Shown: piece after piece, positions 57,877 to 64,000 of the stretch | Numbering within the stretch: position 1 is the stretch's first letter | Layout of the letters: each line of letters begins with the position of its first letter | NCBI GenBank assembly: GCA_003151475.1 | Contig: PLXQ01000034.1 | Coordinates: 201,096 to 265,095 of the forward strand | Length of the DNA stretch: 64,000 bases | DNA from: Acidimicrobiaceae bacterium | Lineage (GTDB): Bacteria > Actinomycetota > Acidimicrobiia > Acidimicrobiales > UBA8190 | Reading direction: 5' to 3' | Position numbers and translations under genes: made by a program | Notes under the pieces: model-generated | The model's input: only the letters and a program-made list of their open reading frames with translations | Told to the model about the DNA's origin: nothing | Database searches by the model: none

Positions 57877-57968
57877 GGTCAGATGGCTGAGTGGCCGAAA
57901 GCGCGCCCCTTGAAAAGGCGTGGGGCTGATAACCCCCATCGTGAGTTCGAATCTCTCTCTGGCCTCCA
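57877..57968 (+). tRNA. tRNA-Ser(UGA), imperfect, with encoded CCA
   Basis: Acceptor GGTCAGA with TCTGGCC (one G-U pair), D arm GCTGAGTGGCCGAAAGC, anticodon loop CTTGAAA (anticodon UGA), long variable arm (TGGGG...CCCCCA) and T loop TTCGAAT. CCA is encoded (57966-57968). There are deviations: C31-A39 mismatch, a T-T pair in the T stem and T73 in place of the usual G73. It may be a phage-borne or decaying copy. Confidence 0.75.
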
Positions 57969-57981
57969 TAAATACGAAAGA

Positions 57982-58011
57982 GGGCTCCCCCTTGAACGGA
58001 GCCCCCTTTCT
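57982..58011 (+). terminator. hairpin after tRNA-Ser(UGA)
   Basis: Seven-bp stem GGGCTCC/GGAGCCC with a nine-base loop, followed by CCTTTCT. Probable end of the tRNA transcript. Confidence 0.6.
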
Positions 58012-58197
58012 GAGTTCGCACCTCTGCCGGGGTGATAAATCCCGGTGATCCACGGAACCTGAAAGTGAGTTTACATCGCGCGTCAACGACCCTTGCAAGG
58101 GGGATCCCTCGATTTCCCCAGGACTGCAGGCTGCTCCAGGCGTGATTTCCCCACCTTGCGGCCCTTGCGGTCCCCAGGCCGGGGCGGGCAGAGTGGA

Positions 58198-58211
58198 CGA
58201 ACACTTGTTCG
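58198..58211 (+). promoter_or_regulatory. LexA-like SOS box
   Basis: CGAACACTTGTTCG, a perfect CGAAC/GTTCG inverted repeat with four-base spacer. It fits the Gram-positive/actinobacterial SOS consensus at all but one position. It lies 14 bases before ATG 58226. Confidence 0.65.
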
Positions 58212-58225
58212 ATCGGGGGATCGGG

Positions 58226-58408
58226 ATGGACGCTGAGCTCCGAGAGCTCCACCGCATGGCCAGTGAGGCCCTGGACGATACGCACAGGGTGGGAGGAAGA
58301 CTCAGGGCGATTATCGGCCGGATTGAAGCTGTCGACGAAGCCTGGCGTTCTCTTTTGTCAACACCGCCAATTGCTCCTGACAGTCCCGAAGCTGGACGGA
58401 GACCGTAG
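58226..58408 (+). CDS. small phage protein behind a SOS box (tentative)
   Basis: 60 residues: MDAELRELHRMASEALDDTHRV then GRLRAIIGRIEAVDEAWRSLL and a Pro-rich tail, i.e. two amphipathic helices. GGGGGATCGGG precedes the ATG and a LexA-like box lies just upstream, which together support the gene. It overlaps the 3' end of the convergent repressor gene by ~98 bases. It could interfere with the repressor by antisense transcription or as a small anti-repressor; both are inference. Confidence 0.4.
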   Translation: MDAELRELHRMASEALDDTHRVGGRLRAIIGRIEAVDEAWRSLLSTPPIAPDSPEAGRRP

Positions 58409-58667
58409 GCGGTCGTACGAGTACGGTGCGACCCACCGCCGCCGAGACGACCTCGTACGGTTGATCGATTACCTCGGAGATCCGGCGCCAGATTGCCCGG
58501 TTCGGCGTGCGCAGGCCGTTCTGCCACTTGGAGATGGTCCCCTGCGTGACCCCGATCTTATCTCCCAGGACTGTCTGAGGGTCTGAGGCGTCGACCTCTT
58601 CGAGCGCAAGCCCGATCAGCGTTGGGAAGTCCACTCCCCGCCAGTCTGCGCCTCTCAGTGACCCCAC
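58311..58667 (-). CDS. Cro/C1-type HTH protein, probable element repressor
   Basis: 118 residues. HTH at ~35-65 (VLGDKIGVTQGTISKWQNGLRTPNRAIWRRISEVI) and a C-terminal coiled coil (LRDCQEQLAVLTKENARLRRQL), probably for dimerisation. Divergent from the HTH gene at 58738 across a 70-base region with palindromes, the standard layout of a lysogeny switch. It lacks the peptidase-like domain of CI proteins, so it is not expected to self-cleave on DNA damage; the SOS box that reads into its 3' end could serve instead. Confidence 0.82.
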   Translation of the reverse strand: MGSLRGADWRGVDFPTLIGLALEEVDASDPQTVLGDKIGVTQGTISKWQNGLRTPNRAIWRRISEVIDQPYEVVSAAVGRTVLVRPPTVSVQLRDCQEQLAVLTKENARLRRQLQSGR

Positions 58668-58678
58668 ACGCAGGAGCG

Positions 58679-58736
58679 TATTCCATTACGGAATATAGGT
58701 AGTTACGGACTTGTAATCCACCCTGGCATATGCCAG
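58679..58736. promoter_or_regulatory. operator region of the divergent switch
   Basis: Contains the perfect 14-bp palindrome CTGGCATATGCCAG (58723-58736), the inverted repeat TATTCC-N5-GGAATA (58679-58695) and a direct repeat of TTACGGA (58686 and 58704). It separates the two HTH genes and likely binds one or both products. Confidence 0.7.
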
Positions 58737-58737
58737 A

Positions 58738-59004
58738 GTGTCCGACGTGGCAAGCCGAGAGCGCGAATCGATGGCCGGATACGCGCTCAAGTGCGGCCGG
58801 AACATCCGTCTCTACCGGCTGGCCAAGGAACTCGACCAGGAGCAGCTGGCTGAGCTCCTCGGTGTCTCCCAGGGTGCGATCTCGAAGTGGGAGAAGGGCA
58901 TCCGGCTGCCCCGTGACTACTACCGGGCACGGCTCGCCCATGAGCTCGGCGTCGACCTCGACAAGATCTTCCCCCCGACGAGCATGGATGCGGTCGCGTC
59001 GTGA
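58738..59004 (+). CDS. HTH-type regulator, Cro-like
   Basis: 88 residues from GTG 58738; ATG 58771 is an alternative giving 77. HTH at ~22-60 (NIRLYRLAKELDQEQLAELLGVSQGAISKWEKGIRLP), the XRE fold. The GTG start directly abuts the palindrome, so a repressor bound there would block expression. First gene of the rightward operon; its TGA overlaps the next GTG. Confidence 0.85.
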   Translation: MSDVASRERESMAGYALKCGRNIRLYRLAKELDQEQLAELLGVSQGAISKWEKGIRLPRDYYRARLAHELGVDLDKIFPPTSMDAVAS

Positions 59005-59216
59005 CCCCCCGTACCCTGACCCTCGCGGAAGCCGCCGCCGAGCTCGGAGTCGGCGAGCGCACACTGCGCGATCACATCGTCGAGGACGGCAGAACGATTG
59101 CCCTCGGTCACGACCGGCTCCGGCTCGTCCGAGTGGGCCGACGGATCCTCGTGCCGAGAGCCGAGCTCGACCGGGTGTTGGGCGAGCAGACGCAATCCGC
59201 CGGTGGTGCCGCGTGA
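59001..59216 (+). CDS. excisionase/MerR-type HTH protein
   Basis: 71 residues, GTG start in a GTGA overlap. TLAEAAAELGVGERTLRDHIVEDG is a winged HTH of the excisionase (Xis)/MerR-like class, with a basic wing (RLVRVGRRILVPRAELDRVL). Expected to bend attachment-site DNA and favour excision, or to act as a small regulator. It is 1.4 kb from the integrase but on the same strand. Confidence 0.8.
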   Translation: MTPRTLTLAEAAAELGVGERTLRDHIVEDGRTIALGHDRLRLVRVGRRILVPRAELDRVLGEQTQSAGGAA

Positions 59217-59623
59217 CTCTCCACGTCGTCGACCGCGAAGCCGACGAGCACGCCCGGGTCGCCGTCGACATCCTCTGGGCGTCGGATCTCCTGACGGAGA
59301 TCGAGACCCACGGCGGCGGCGCTCATCTCGTCCAGATCAAAAAGGTTGCCGGCTTCTACTACCTGGAGTGCCGGCACGGCGGCCTCATCGACTGGGCGAC
59401 CGATGGTGATCTGAATCTTTCGAGCGCCTTCGATGCGTTGGTGGTCGAGCACCTCGAGGCCGTTCTTGAATCACTCTCTTCGCCTGCGCCACCTACCCGT
59501 CCCACCCTCGCTCCCGAAGACCTTGGCGGCGAAGGACGGCCTCGGACATCGGGGGAAGCTGCACGACTGACTACGGAAAGGTCGTCCGGTGGCGCCGGCG
59601 ATGACCTTGAGGCGACCTCGTGA
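59213..59623 (+). CDS. hypothetical phage protein
   Basis: 136 residues from GTG 59213 (GTGA overlap). An N-terminal ~85-residue alpha/beta part (VVDREADEHARVAVDILWASDLL, VAGFYYLECRHGGLIDWATDGDL) and a disordered C-terminal tail rich in Pro, Ser and Gly. No family recognised. Its position in the coupled operon supports that it is real. The long open frame upstream of the GTG is not used. Confidence 0.65.
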   Translation: MTLHVVDREADEHARVAVDILWASDLLTEIETHGGGAHLVQIKKVAGFYYLECRHGGLIDWATDGDLNLSSAFDALVVEHLEAVLESLSSPAPPTRPTLAPEDLGGEGRPRTSGEAARLTTERSSGGAGDDLEATS

Positions 59624-59889
59624 TCCGGCGTCGAGTCTTCCGGGCCGACCCTGATCCGCTGGTCGAACGATGGGCGAGTGGCCAGATCATGTTGGACATC
59701 GGTGAGGCGATCCTGGCCTTCGACAACGAAGAGGATGCCCAGCGGTTCGGAGCCCGGGTCGCCGAGCTCCTTGGCGCCATCGTCGACACGTCACGGGCGC
59801 CGTACATCGGCGCCGGCCACCGGCCTGTCACGGTCATTTCTGATCCCAAGCTCCTCGCCGAGCTCGCCCCGGCCACGGTGGCCGGCTGA
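59620..59889 (+). CDS. hypothetical phage protein
   Basis: 89 residues from GTG 59620 (GTGA overlap). Contains IMLDIGEAILAFDNEEDAQRFGARVAELLGAIVDTSR, a compact alpha/beta unit, and no known motif. Coupled to the next ORF by TGATG. Function unknown. Confidence 0.65.
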   Translation: MIRRRVFRADPDPLVERWASGQIMLDIGEAILAFDNEEDAQRFGARVAELLGAIVDTSRAPYIGAGHRPVTVISDPKLLAELAPATVAG

Positions 59890-60164
59890 TGGGTGCCCGC
59901 GGCCGGCGTCGCCTCCGGGAGAAGACAGGTGCCGTGGCATGCGCTCCCCGAACGGCCGAGCAACGTGCCGCCGATCGCAGTGACTCGCTCTCCCGTCGCA
60001 ACCGACGCCGAGCGGCTAAGGCCATCACCGCTCGGACAACCGCTGACCGAGTGAAGGACCGCGCCCGGGTCGATCGAGTGCGGGTGGCAAACGTGGGACG
60101 CAAGCGCATGGGGCTGCCCCTGCTCGATGAACGAACAGCCGATCCAGATCGGGATGACGGCTGA
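59889..60164 (+). CDS. small highly basic hypothetical protein
   Basis: 91 residues, with about one in four residues Arg or Lys (GARGRRRLREKTG, SRRNRRRAAKAI, DRVKDRARVDRVRVANVGRKR). Such charge suggests nucleic-acid binding. ATG 59889 overlaps the previous stop, and its own stop overlaps the next ATG (TGATG). No family recognised. Confidence 0.6.
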   Translation: MGARGRRRLREKTGAVACAPRTAEQRAADRSDSLSRRNRRRAAKAITARTTADRVKDRARVDRVRVANVGRKRMGLPLLDERTADPDRDDG

Positions 60165-60640
60165 TGGCCTACGCCGAGAAGACCGAGGTCCCGGCTGAAC
60201 GGTCACGTGCCGAGATCGAGCGCACCCTCCAGCGCTACGGCGCCGAAGCCTTCATGTACGGCTGGGAAGTTGACCGTGCGATCGTCCGGTTCCGGGCCAA
60301 CGGCCGCCACATCCAGTTCGTGGTCCCGATGCCCGACCGCAAGGACGAGGACTTCACCCACTACCGCCGGGGGAACAGCACCTTCTTGCGCACCGAGCTC
60401 CAGGCCGAGAAGGCATGGGAGCAGGCCGTCCGCCAGCGGTGGCGAGCTCTCTCGCTCTGCATCAAAGCGAAGCTCGAAGCCGTCGAGGCTCAGATCTCCG
60501 AGTTCGAGGACGAGTTCCTGGCGCACATCGTCCTTCCTGACGGGACGACAGCCGGGGCTTGGCTTCGGCCTCAGATCCACGACGCATACGAGCACGGCAC
60601 CATGCCGACGGTGCTGCCGGCATTGGGAGCCGGCTCGTGA
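60164..60640 (+). CDS. hypothetical phage protein
   Basis: 158 residues. YGAEAFMYGWEVDRAIVRFRANGRHIQFVVPMPD is a conserved-looking beta-rich start, followed by a helical region (AEKAWEQAVRQRWRALSLCIKAKLEAVEAQISEFEDEFLAHIVLPDG). Homologues of this kind are common in actinobacteriophages just before nuclease genes; the function is unknown. Coupled by GTGA to the nuclease. Confidence 0.7.
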   Translation: MAYAEKTEVPAERSRAEIERTLQRYGAEAFMYGWEVDRAIVRFRANGRHIQFVVPMPDRKDEDFTHYRRGNSTFLRTELQAEKAWEQAVRQRWRALSLCIKAKLEAVEAQISEFEDEFLAHIVLPDGTTAGAWLRPQIHDAYEHGTMPTVLPALGAGS

Positions 60641-61500
60641 GTGATGACATTCCCACCGGTGCGCTCGACGTCGACAAGCCGCCCGAAGCGGACGCCCGCC
60701 TTTACGCCGTGACCACCATCATCAAGGCGTCGACATCGAACGAGGCGCTCATCTTCTGGTCGGCCGAAGAGACTGCCAAGTGCGCCGTCGGTTCGATGAA
60801 GACCCTCTACGCCATGATCGAGAACCAGGGCGAGCCGGCCGCTATCGACTGGCTGAAGGAGGCCCGGTACCGGGGCGGGAAGAACCAGCGTTCGTCGACC
60901 GACCTGGGCACCGAATTCCACCGCCTGGCGGAGGAGTACTCGCTCACTGGCGAGCGTCCCGCGTGCGACGACGAGATGAGGCCGTACCTCGACCAGTTCG
61001 ACGGTCTACTCCAGAAGCTGCAGCCCGAGGTCCTCGCCGCCGAGATGACCGTCTACCACGCCCTCTATGGCTACGCCGGCACTCTCGACGCCGTCTGGCT
61101 GGTCAACGGCGTGCCCTACATCATCGACTACAAGTCGTCGAAGAAGTCCCGGGACAAGAAGGGCAACCCGACCACTCCGTACCCGGAGGCCGGGCTCCAG
61201 CTCGCCGCCTACCGCTTCGCCGAATTCGGGGCTGCCTGGCGGGTGCGTCGTTGGGAGAACTTTCGGCGTCGCTACTACCTGCTCGGGCCCGACGAGCGCC
61301 AGATGGCCGTGCCGATCCCGAAGGTCGAGGGCGGTCTCGTGATCCACGTGACGCCCGAGCATTGCAACGCCCACCCGATGCGGTGCGACGAAGCGGTGCA
61401 CGAGCGCTTCCTCTACAAGATCGAGTCGGCCGTCTTCGAGCTCGAGATGGCCCGGACGATCGTCGGCGACCCCTTGGCGCTCCCGGAGGTGGCCGCATGA
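60637..61500 (+). CDS. PD-(D/E)XK nuclease, Cas4/RecB-like phage exonuclease
   Basis: 287 residues from GTG 60637. Nuclease motifs: His95 (GTEFHRLAEEY), Glu136 (AAEMTVYHALYGYAGTLDAVW) with Asp151, and IIDYKSSKK with Asp164 and Lys166; then QLAAYRF (Gln/Tyr). This set fits Cas4/RecB-type exonucleases. No Cys cluster for an iron-sulfur centre is seen. Likely makes recombinogenic ends during replication of the element. ATGA overlap with the next gene. Confidence 0.88.
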   Translation: MSDDIPTGALDVDKPPEADARLYAVTTIIKASTSNEALIFWSAEETAKCAVGSMKTLYAMIENQGEPAAIDWLKEARYRGGKNQRSSTDLGTEFHRLAEEYSLTGERPACDDEMRPYLDQFDGLLQKLQPEVLAAEMTVYHALYGYAGTLDAVWLVNGVPYIIDYKSSKKSRDKKGNPTTPYPEAGLQLAAYRFAEFGAAWRVRRWENFRRRYYLLGPDERQMAVPIPKVEGGLVIHVTPEHCNAHPMRCDEAVHERFLYKIESAVFELEMARTIVGDPLALPEVAA

Positions 61501-62885
61501 CCGTCCGTTCAATCGTCGAGCTCCAACGCCGTCTCCACGAGACCGGCCGGATCCGCCACGGCGACAAGGAGCTGATTCCGCAGACGGCCGACGATAAGAA
61601 GGCTGGCCGCCAGAGGTCACGCCCGGTGAAGCTCGACCGGTTCCGGTTCACCTCTGCCAGCCGCCGGGCTATCGACACGGTCGCCGGTCTCTACGGCGGC
61701 ACGCCCGAACAGTGGGCCGATGCCCCGGCCGGCGAGCAGTGGCAGGTGCGGTCCGAGGCCGACGAGATCGACGTCGTCGTGATCGTCAACGACATGTCCT
61801 TCATGCAGGCCTACGAGCTGTGGAGCGCCGGCGGCTGCAAGCGCCGCTGCGACGGGGTCCAGGACGAGATCAGCGGGGGGCCTTGCCTCTGTAAGGAGGA
61901 CGACCGGGAGTGCAAGCTGACCACCCGGTTGTCGGTGATGCTCGCCAAAGTCCCCGGTATCGGCCTGTGGCGCATCGAGAGCCACGGCTTCAATGCCGCT
62001 GCCGAGCTCGCCGGCTCGATCGACATGGCGCAGATCCTGGCTGGGGTCGTCGGCCGGGCCGTCTTACCGGCCAAGCTCCGGCTCGAGCACAAGGCGGTGA
62101 AGCGCCCGAAGAAGGGCAAGCCGGACGAGATCGTGACCCAGCGGTTCGTCGTCCCGGTCCTCGACTTCGACGTCGACATGGCTGCCCTGGCCGTCGGCAT
62201 CTCACCGATCGCAACGCCGGTCCTCGGGGACGGCGCGGTACTCTCGCCCGCCGCGTTGTCCTCGGGCCTTACGCCCGTGGCGCCCGCCGCTGCTCCGACG
62301 ATCGCTCAGCAGGTGGCTGAGGTCGATTCCCCGGAGCCGCGGCCGGCCCGGGCGAATAGTGCTCCCCCTCTGCCGAGGACCGGCCTGCAGCCGCGGCCAG
62401 CTGACCAACGGGGCCCAGGTCCGACGGTGGAGACCTCGGTGGCAGAGGCTCGAGCAATCGTCGATGCCCGACGTGAGGCCGCCGAGGCAGAGGCGAAGGA
62501 GCTCGACGGGCCTCCCTTTGGAGACGGCGAACCACAGTCGCCTCCGCCGCCCTCTCGGCGTCGCCCTCCGAGACCTCGAGAGACGGCCGCCGCCCCGGCT
62601 GTCACTCCTCCGACTCCGACGCCAGGTCCGGCCGACGAAGAGGTTGGCGATGGCCGGCCGACGCCGGCCTGGTGCGCAGATCTTCATATGCGGGCTCAGA
62701 CCCTCGAGCTCAACGCGGACCAGGTCCATGCCTGCGTCTCCTACATCACGCAGGGACGCACCGAGTCCACCAGAGACCTGAAGCCCCGTGAGGCGCGTCA
62801 GGTGAGCGATCTCCTCACCTCGATCGAGAGCGACGGAGTGAGGGTCGAACAAACATCCGACGGCTGGGAGGTCGTGTTCCCGTGA
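61497..62885 (+). CDS. Cys-rich phage protein, phiC31 gp3-like
   Basis: 462 residues. The N-terminal ~230 residues match a family often labelled 'hydrolase or metal-binding protein' and, from memory, related to phiC31 gp3: RPVKLDRFRFTSASRRAIDTVAGLYGG, ELWSAGGCKRRCDG and GGPCLCKEDDRECK, with five Cys (114, 118, 130, 132, 139) likely to bind zinc, then RLEHKAVKRPKKGK and VPVLDFDVD. Residues ~260-390 are a Pro/Ala/Arg-rich linker and the end is a small helical domain. gp3 of phiC31 is a recombination directionality factor for a serine integrase; the integrase here is a tyrosine type, so the role may be different. Confidence 0.72.
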   Translation: MTVRSIVELQRRLHETGRIRHGDKELIPQTADDKKAGRQRSRPVKLDRFRFTSASRRAIDTVAGLYGGTPEQWADAPAGEQWQVRSEADEIDVVVIVNDMSFMQAYELWSAGGCKRRCDGVQDEISGGPCLCKEDDRECKLTTRLSVMLAKVPGIGLWRIESHGFNAAAELAGSIDMAQILAGVVGRAVLPAKLRLEHKAVKRPKKGKPDEIVTQRFVVPVLDFDVDMAALAVGISPIATPVLGDGAVLSPAALSSGLTPVAPAAAPTIAQQVAEVDSPEPRPARANSAPPLPRTGLQPRPADQRGPGPTVETSVAEARAIVDARREAAEAEAKELDGPPFGDGEPQSPPPPSRRRPPRPRETAAAPAVTPPTPTPGPADEEVGDGRPTPAWCADLHMRAQTLELNADQVHACVSYITQGRTESTRDLKPREARQVSDLLTSIESDGVRVEQTSDGWEVVFP

Positions 62886-62908
62886 TCGGCAACAGAAGGA
62901 GAACGAAA

Positions 62909-63175
62909 ATGGTCAAGAGCCAGGCAGCCGCTATCGAATTCGGTCGGCGGTACCGCGATCGCATCAGCGGGTTCGAGGGGACCTGCACCGGAAAGAGCAG
63001 CTTCATTTCGGGATGCGACCAGGTCCTCCTGACGCCCTCGGTGGACGAGAAGGGCGCGCACAGAGAGGGGCACTGGTATGACGACGAACGCCTGATCGAC
63101 ATCGAGATGGAGAAGCCGGTCGAGCGCACGTCCCGCAAGGGCGGCCCCGAGTTCTCGCCGCCGAGCCGGTCGTGA
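62909..63175 (+). CDS. small conserved phage protein
   Basis: 88 residues from ATG 62909, with AAGGAG before it (GTG 62882 is also in frame). EFGRRYRDRISGFEGTCTGKSSFISGCDQVLLTPSVDEKG matches a short SH3-like beta protein found in many phages and bacterial prophages, with YDDERLID following. Function unknown. Coupled to the next gene by GTGA. Confidence 0.75.
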   Translation: MVKSQAAAIEFGRRYRDRISGFEGTCTGKSSFISGCDQVLLTPSVDEKGAHREGHWYDDERLIDIEMEKPVERTSRKGGPEFSPPSRS

Positions 63176-63435
63176 CCAGAAGAGGTCAGCGCTGCAGGGG
63201 CCTCGCCCTGGCGCTCTTTGCTATCGCCGATCTTGCGTGTCTGGCCTTCTGGCCGCCTGCCTGGGTGATCGCCGTGGCACTCATCGGCGCTCTCCTCCTC
63301 GCCCTCATCATCGCCGTTGTTCTGGACCGGTTTGACGCTGTCCGGCTCGCAAGTCCCGACCGCGTCCTCCGAGACCTCACTCGATATTCGTCACGAATGC
63401 CGCGGCACATGAATCCGCCCGCGGTCCGTCACTAG
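63172..63435 (+). CDS. small two-span membrane protein
   Basis: 87 residues from GTG 63172. Two hydrophobic segments (GLALALFAIADLACLAFW and VIAVALIGALLLALIIAVVL) and a basic cytoplasmic end (SPDRVLRDLTRYSSRMPRH). Could be a holin-like or superinfection-exclusion protein, but nothing specific supports this. Confidence 0.6.
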   Translation: MTRRGQRCRGLALALFAIADLACLAFWPPAWVIAVALIGALLLALIIAVVLDRFDAVRLASPDRVLRDLTRYSSRMPRHMNPPAVRH

Positions 63436-63453
63436 CCGAAAGGAAACCTGCCG

Positions 63454-64000
63454 ATGACAATTGTTCACGAGCTGGAACTGGACCGGATCCGGTTGCTGTC
63501 CGGCGGTCATGCACGCCGAAGCGTGCCCATCACCGAACAGGAGATGTGCATCATGGAGGCCGTCTCCTACGTCGCCGGCGAGGAGTGGTCGGACCATCCG
63601 AAATGCGCGTCGCCTGTGCTCGGTGCCTTCATGCGCAGATGGAACGACGACCTCGACGACGAGGGACGCCAGGCGCTGAAGGCCTACATCCCGCGGCTGG
63701 TCGGGACCCGGGGGACTCCGGAGCAGGAAGATCAGCGCAGGTGGATGTGTGCTGACTGGCTCGTTCACACCTGGCTACCGCTGTGGTTGCGGACGGCTGA
63801 AATGGAGGAGCAGGCCTCCGCCGTGGAGGCCCTGCCGGCGATTACGACGCGGGACGAGTGGATCGAAGCCGGCCCGGTGATCCGGGCGGTCCGGACGGCG
63901 GCCTGGAAAGCCCGGGACGAGCGCTGGGCCCCCTTCGTTGATCGCCTCAAGGACGAACTGATCAAGCGCGGAATTCCCGTTGCCGTTGCCGTTGCCGTTG
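63454..64000 (+). CDS. conserved actinobacterial hypothetical protein (3' end off window)
   Basis: 182 codons visible. AAGGA precedes ATG 63454. CIMEAVSYVAGEEWSDHPKCASPVLGAFMRRWND and LKAYIPRLVGTRGTPEQEDQRRWMCADWLVHTWLPLWLR match a widespread Streptomyces-type protein of unknown function, usually outside phages. The visible part ends in a run of GTTGCC repeats encoding Val-Ala. Partial at the right edge. Confidence 0.8.
   Translation, partial: MTIVHELELDRIRLLSGGHARRSVPITEQEMCIMEAVSYVAGEEWSDHPKCASPVLGAFMRRWNDDLDDEGRQALKAYIPRLVGTRGTPEQEDQRRWMCADWLVHTWLPLWLRTAEMEEQASAVEALPAITTRDEWIEAGPVIRAVRTAAWKARDERWAPFVDRLKDELIKRGIPVAVAVAV
63979..64000 (+). repeat. GTTGCC hexanucleotide repeat at the right edge
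   Basis: At least 3.7 copies, in frame, coding for a Val-Ala run in the last gene. The true length is cut by the window end. Confidence 0.8.

Larger units (their letters stand above)
56430..64000. mobile_element. phage-like integrated element, left part
   Basis: Begins beside tRNA-Ser(CGA) and continues past the right edge. It contains a tyrosine integrase, a divergent repressor/activator switch, an excisionase-like gene, a nuclease, a gp3-like protein and many small genes coupled by GTGA overlaps. No capsid, portal or conjugation gene is visible yet, so prophage and other integrative element remain possible. The right attachment site is not in the window. Confidence 0.75.

Noticed and set aside
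57643..58527. Minus-strand ORFs of up to 294 codons over the tRNA-Ser(UGA) and terminators
   Set aside because: They read antisense through a tRNA and two hairpins, and part of the stretch is better explained by the repressor and SOS region.

Overview
The window is high-GC DNA with many GTG starts and GTGA/ATGA gene overlaps. It carries an F420-type PPOX oxidoreductase, a MarP-type protease, an ECF sigma factor with a CU044_5270-like partner, and a 52-residue hydrophobic protein typical of Actinobacteria. I infer a soil or freshwater actinobacterium, possibly of the class Acidimicrobiia. The class is a guess from gene content; no rRNA is present.

Layout. 1-3.3 kb: a partial HAD phosphatase, an uncertain ORF, a broken P-type ATPase remnant, a frameshifted nitroreductase and an HxlR regulator. 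3.3-9.4 kb: a secreted eight-repeat protein, an acyl-CoA ligase, a PPOX protein, a secreted S53 peptidase and a frameshifted YjbR protein. 9.4-13 kb: a GlxA regulator with a PfpI-family partner, an ArdC-like antirestriction protein and a frameshifted VOC protein. 13-20.5 kb: a secreted beta-helix protein, a secreted GH92 mannosidase, a TauD dioxygenase, a CHAP-domain protein and a glycine-rich repeat protein. 20.4-25.5 kb: an AhpD-like protein, 5-oxoprolinase (pxpA and fused pxpBC), an RDD membrane protein and MarP.

25.6-35.5 kb is a tightly packed sugar operon: GH15 trehalase/glucoamylase, glucose dehydrogenase-type MDR, MBL hydrolase (possible lactonase), GH4 glucosidase, a GarR-like reductase, a class I aldolase, an FGGY kinase and a nickel-dependent LarA racemase/epimerase. 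Together they suggest release of sugar from glycosides, oxidation to an aldonate, epimerisation, phosphorylation and aldol cleavage. 35.5-45.7 kb is a branched-chain-type ABC uptake system with unusual fusions (MFS-LivF, LivH-LivM), a LivG, a double CaiB/BaiF CoA-transferase, a second TauD dioxygenase and a binding protein. 45.7-52.8 kb holds an esterase-like hydrolase, a frameshifted GH43-like lipoprotein, NagB, and an RbsBAC-type sugar ABC operon behind a possible LacI-family operator. 52.8-56.2 kb: a cyclic-nucleotide-binding protein, a cupin, a truncated secreted protein, the small hydrophobic protein, and the sigma factor with its partner.

From about 56.4 kb to the right edge is an integrated phage-like element. 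It has a tyrosine integrase between two tRNA-Ser genes, a divergent repressor/activator pair around a palindrome-rich switch, a LexA-like SOS box in front of a small ORF, an excisionase-like protein, a PD-(D/E)XK nuclease, a Cys-rich gp3-like protein and several small phage-type genes. Its right end is outside the window.

The most unusual signal is a set of short tandem duplications (10-17 bp) sitting on start and stop codons at gene junctions. In four junctions of the sugar operon each copy carries ATGA or GTGA, so the copies form chains of tiny ORFs whose stops overlap the next start. A second pattern is five single-base frameshifts in otherwise intact-looking genes, which could be real decay or assembly error.
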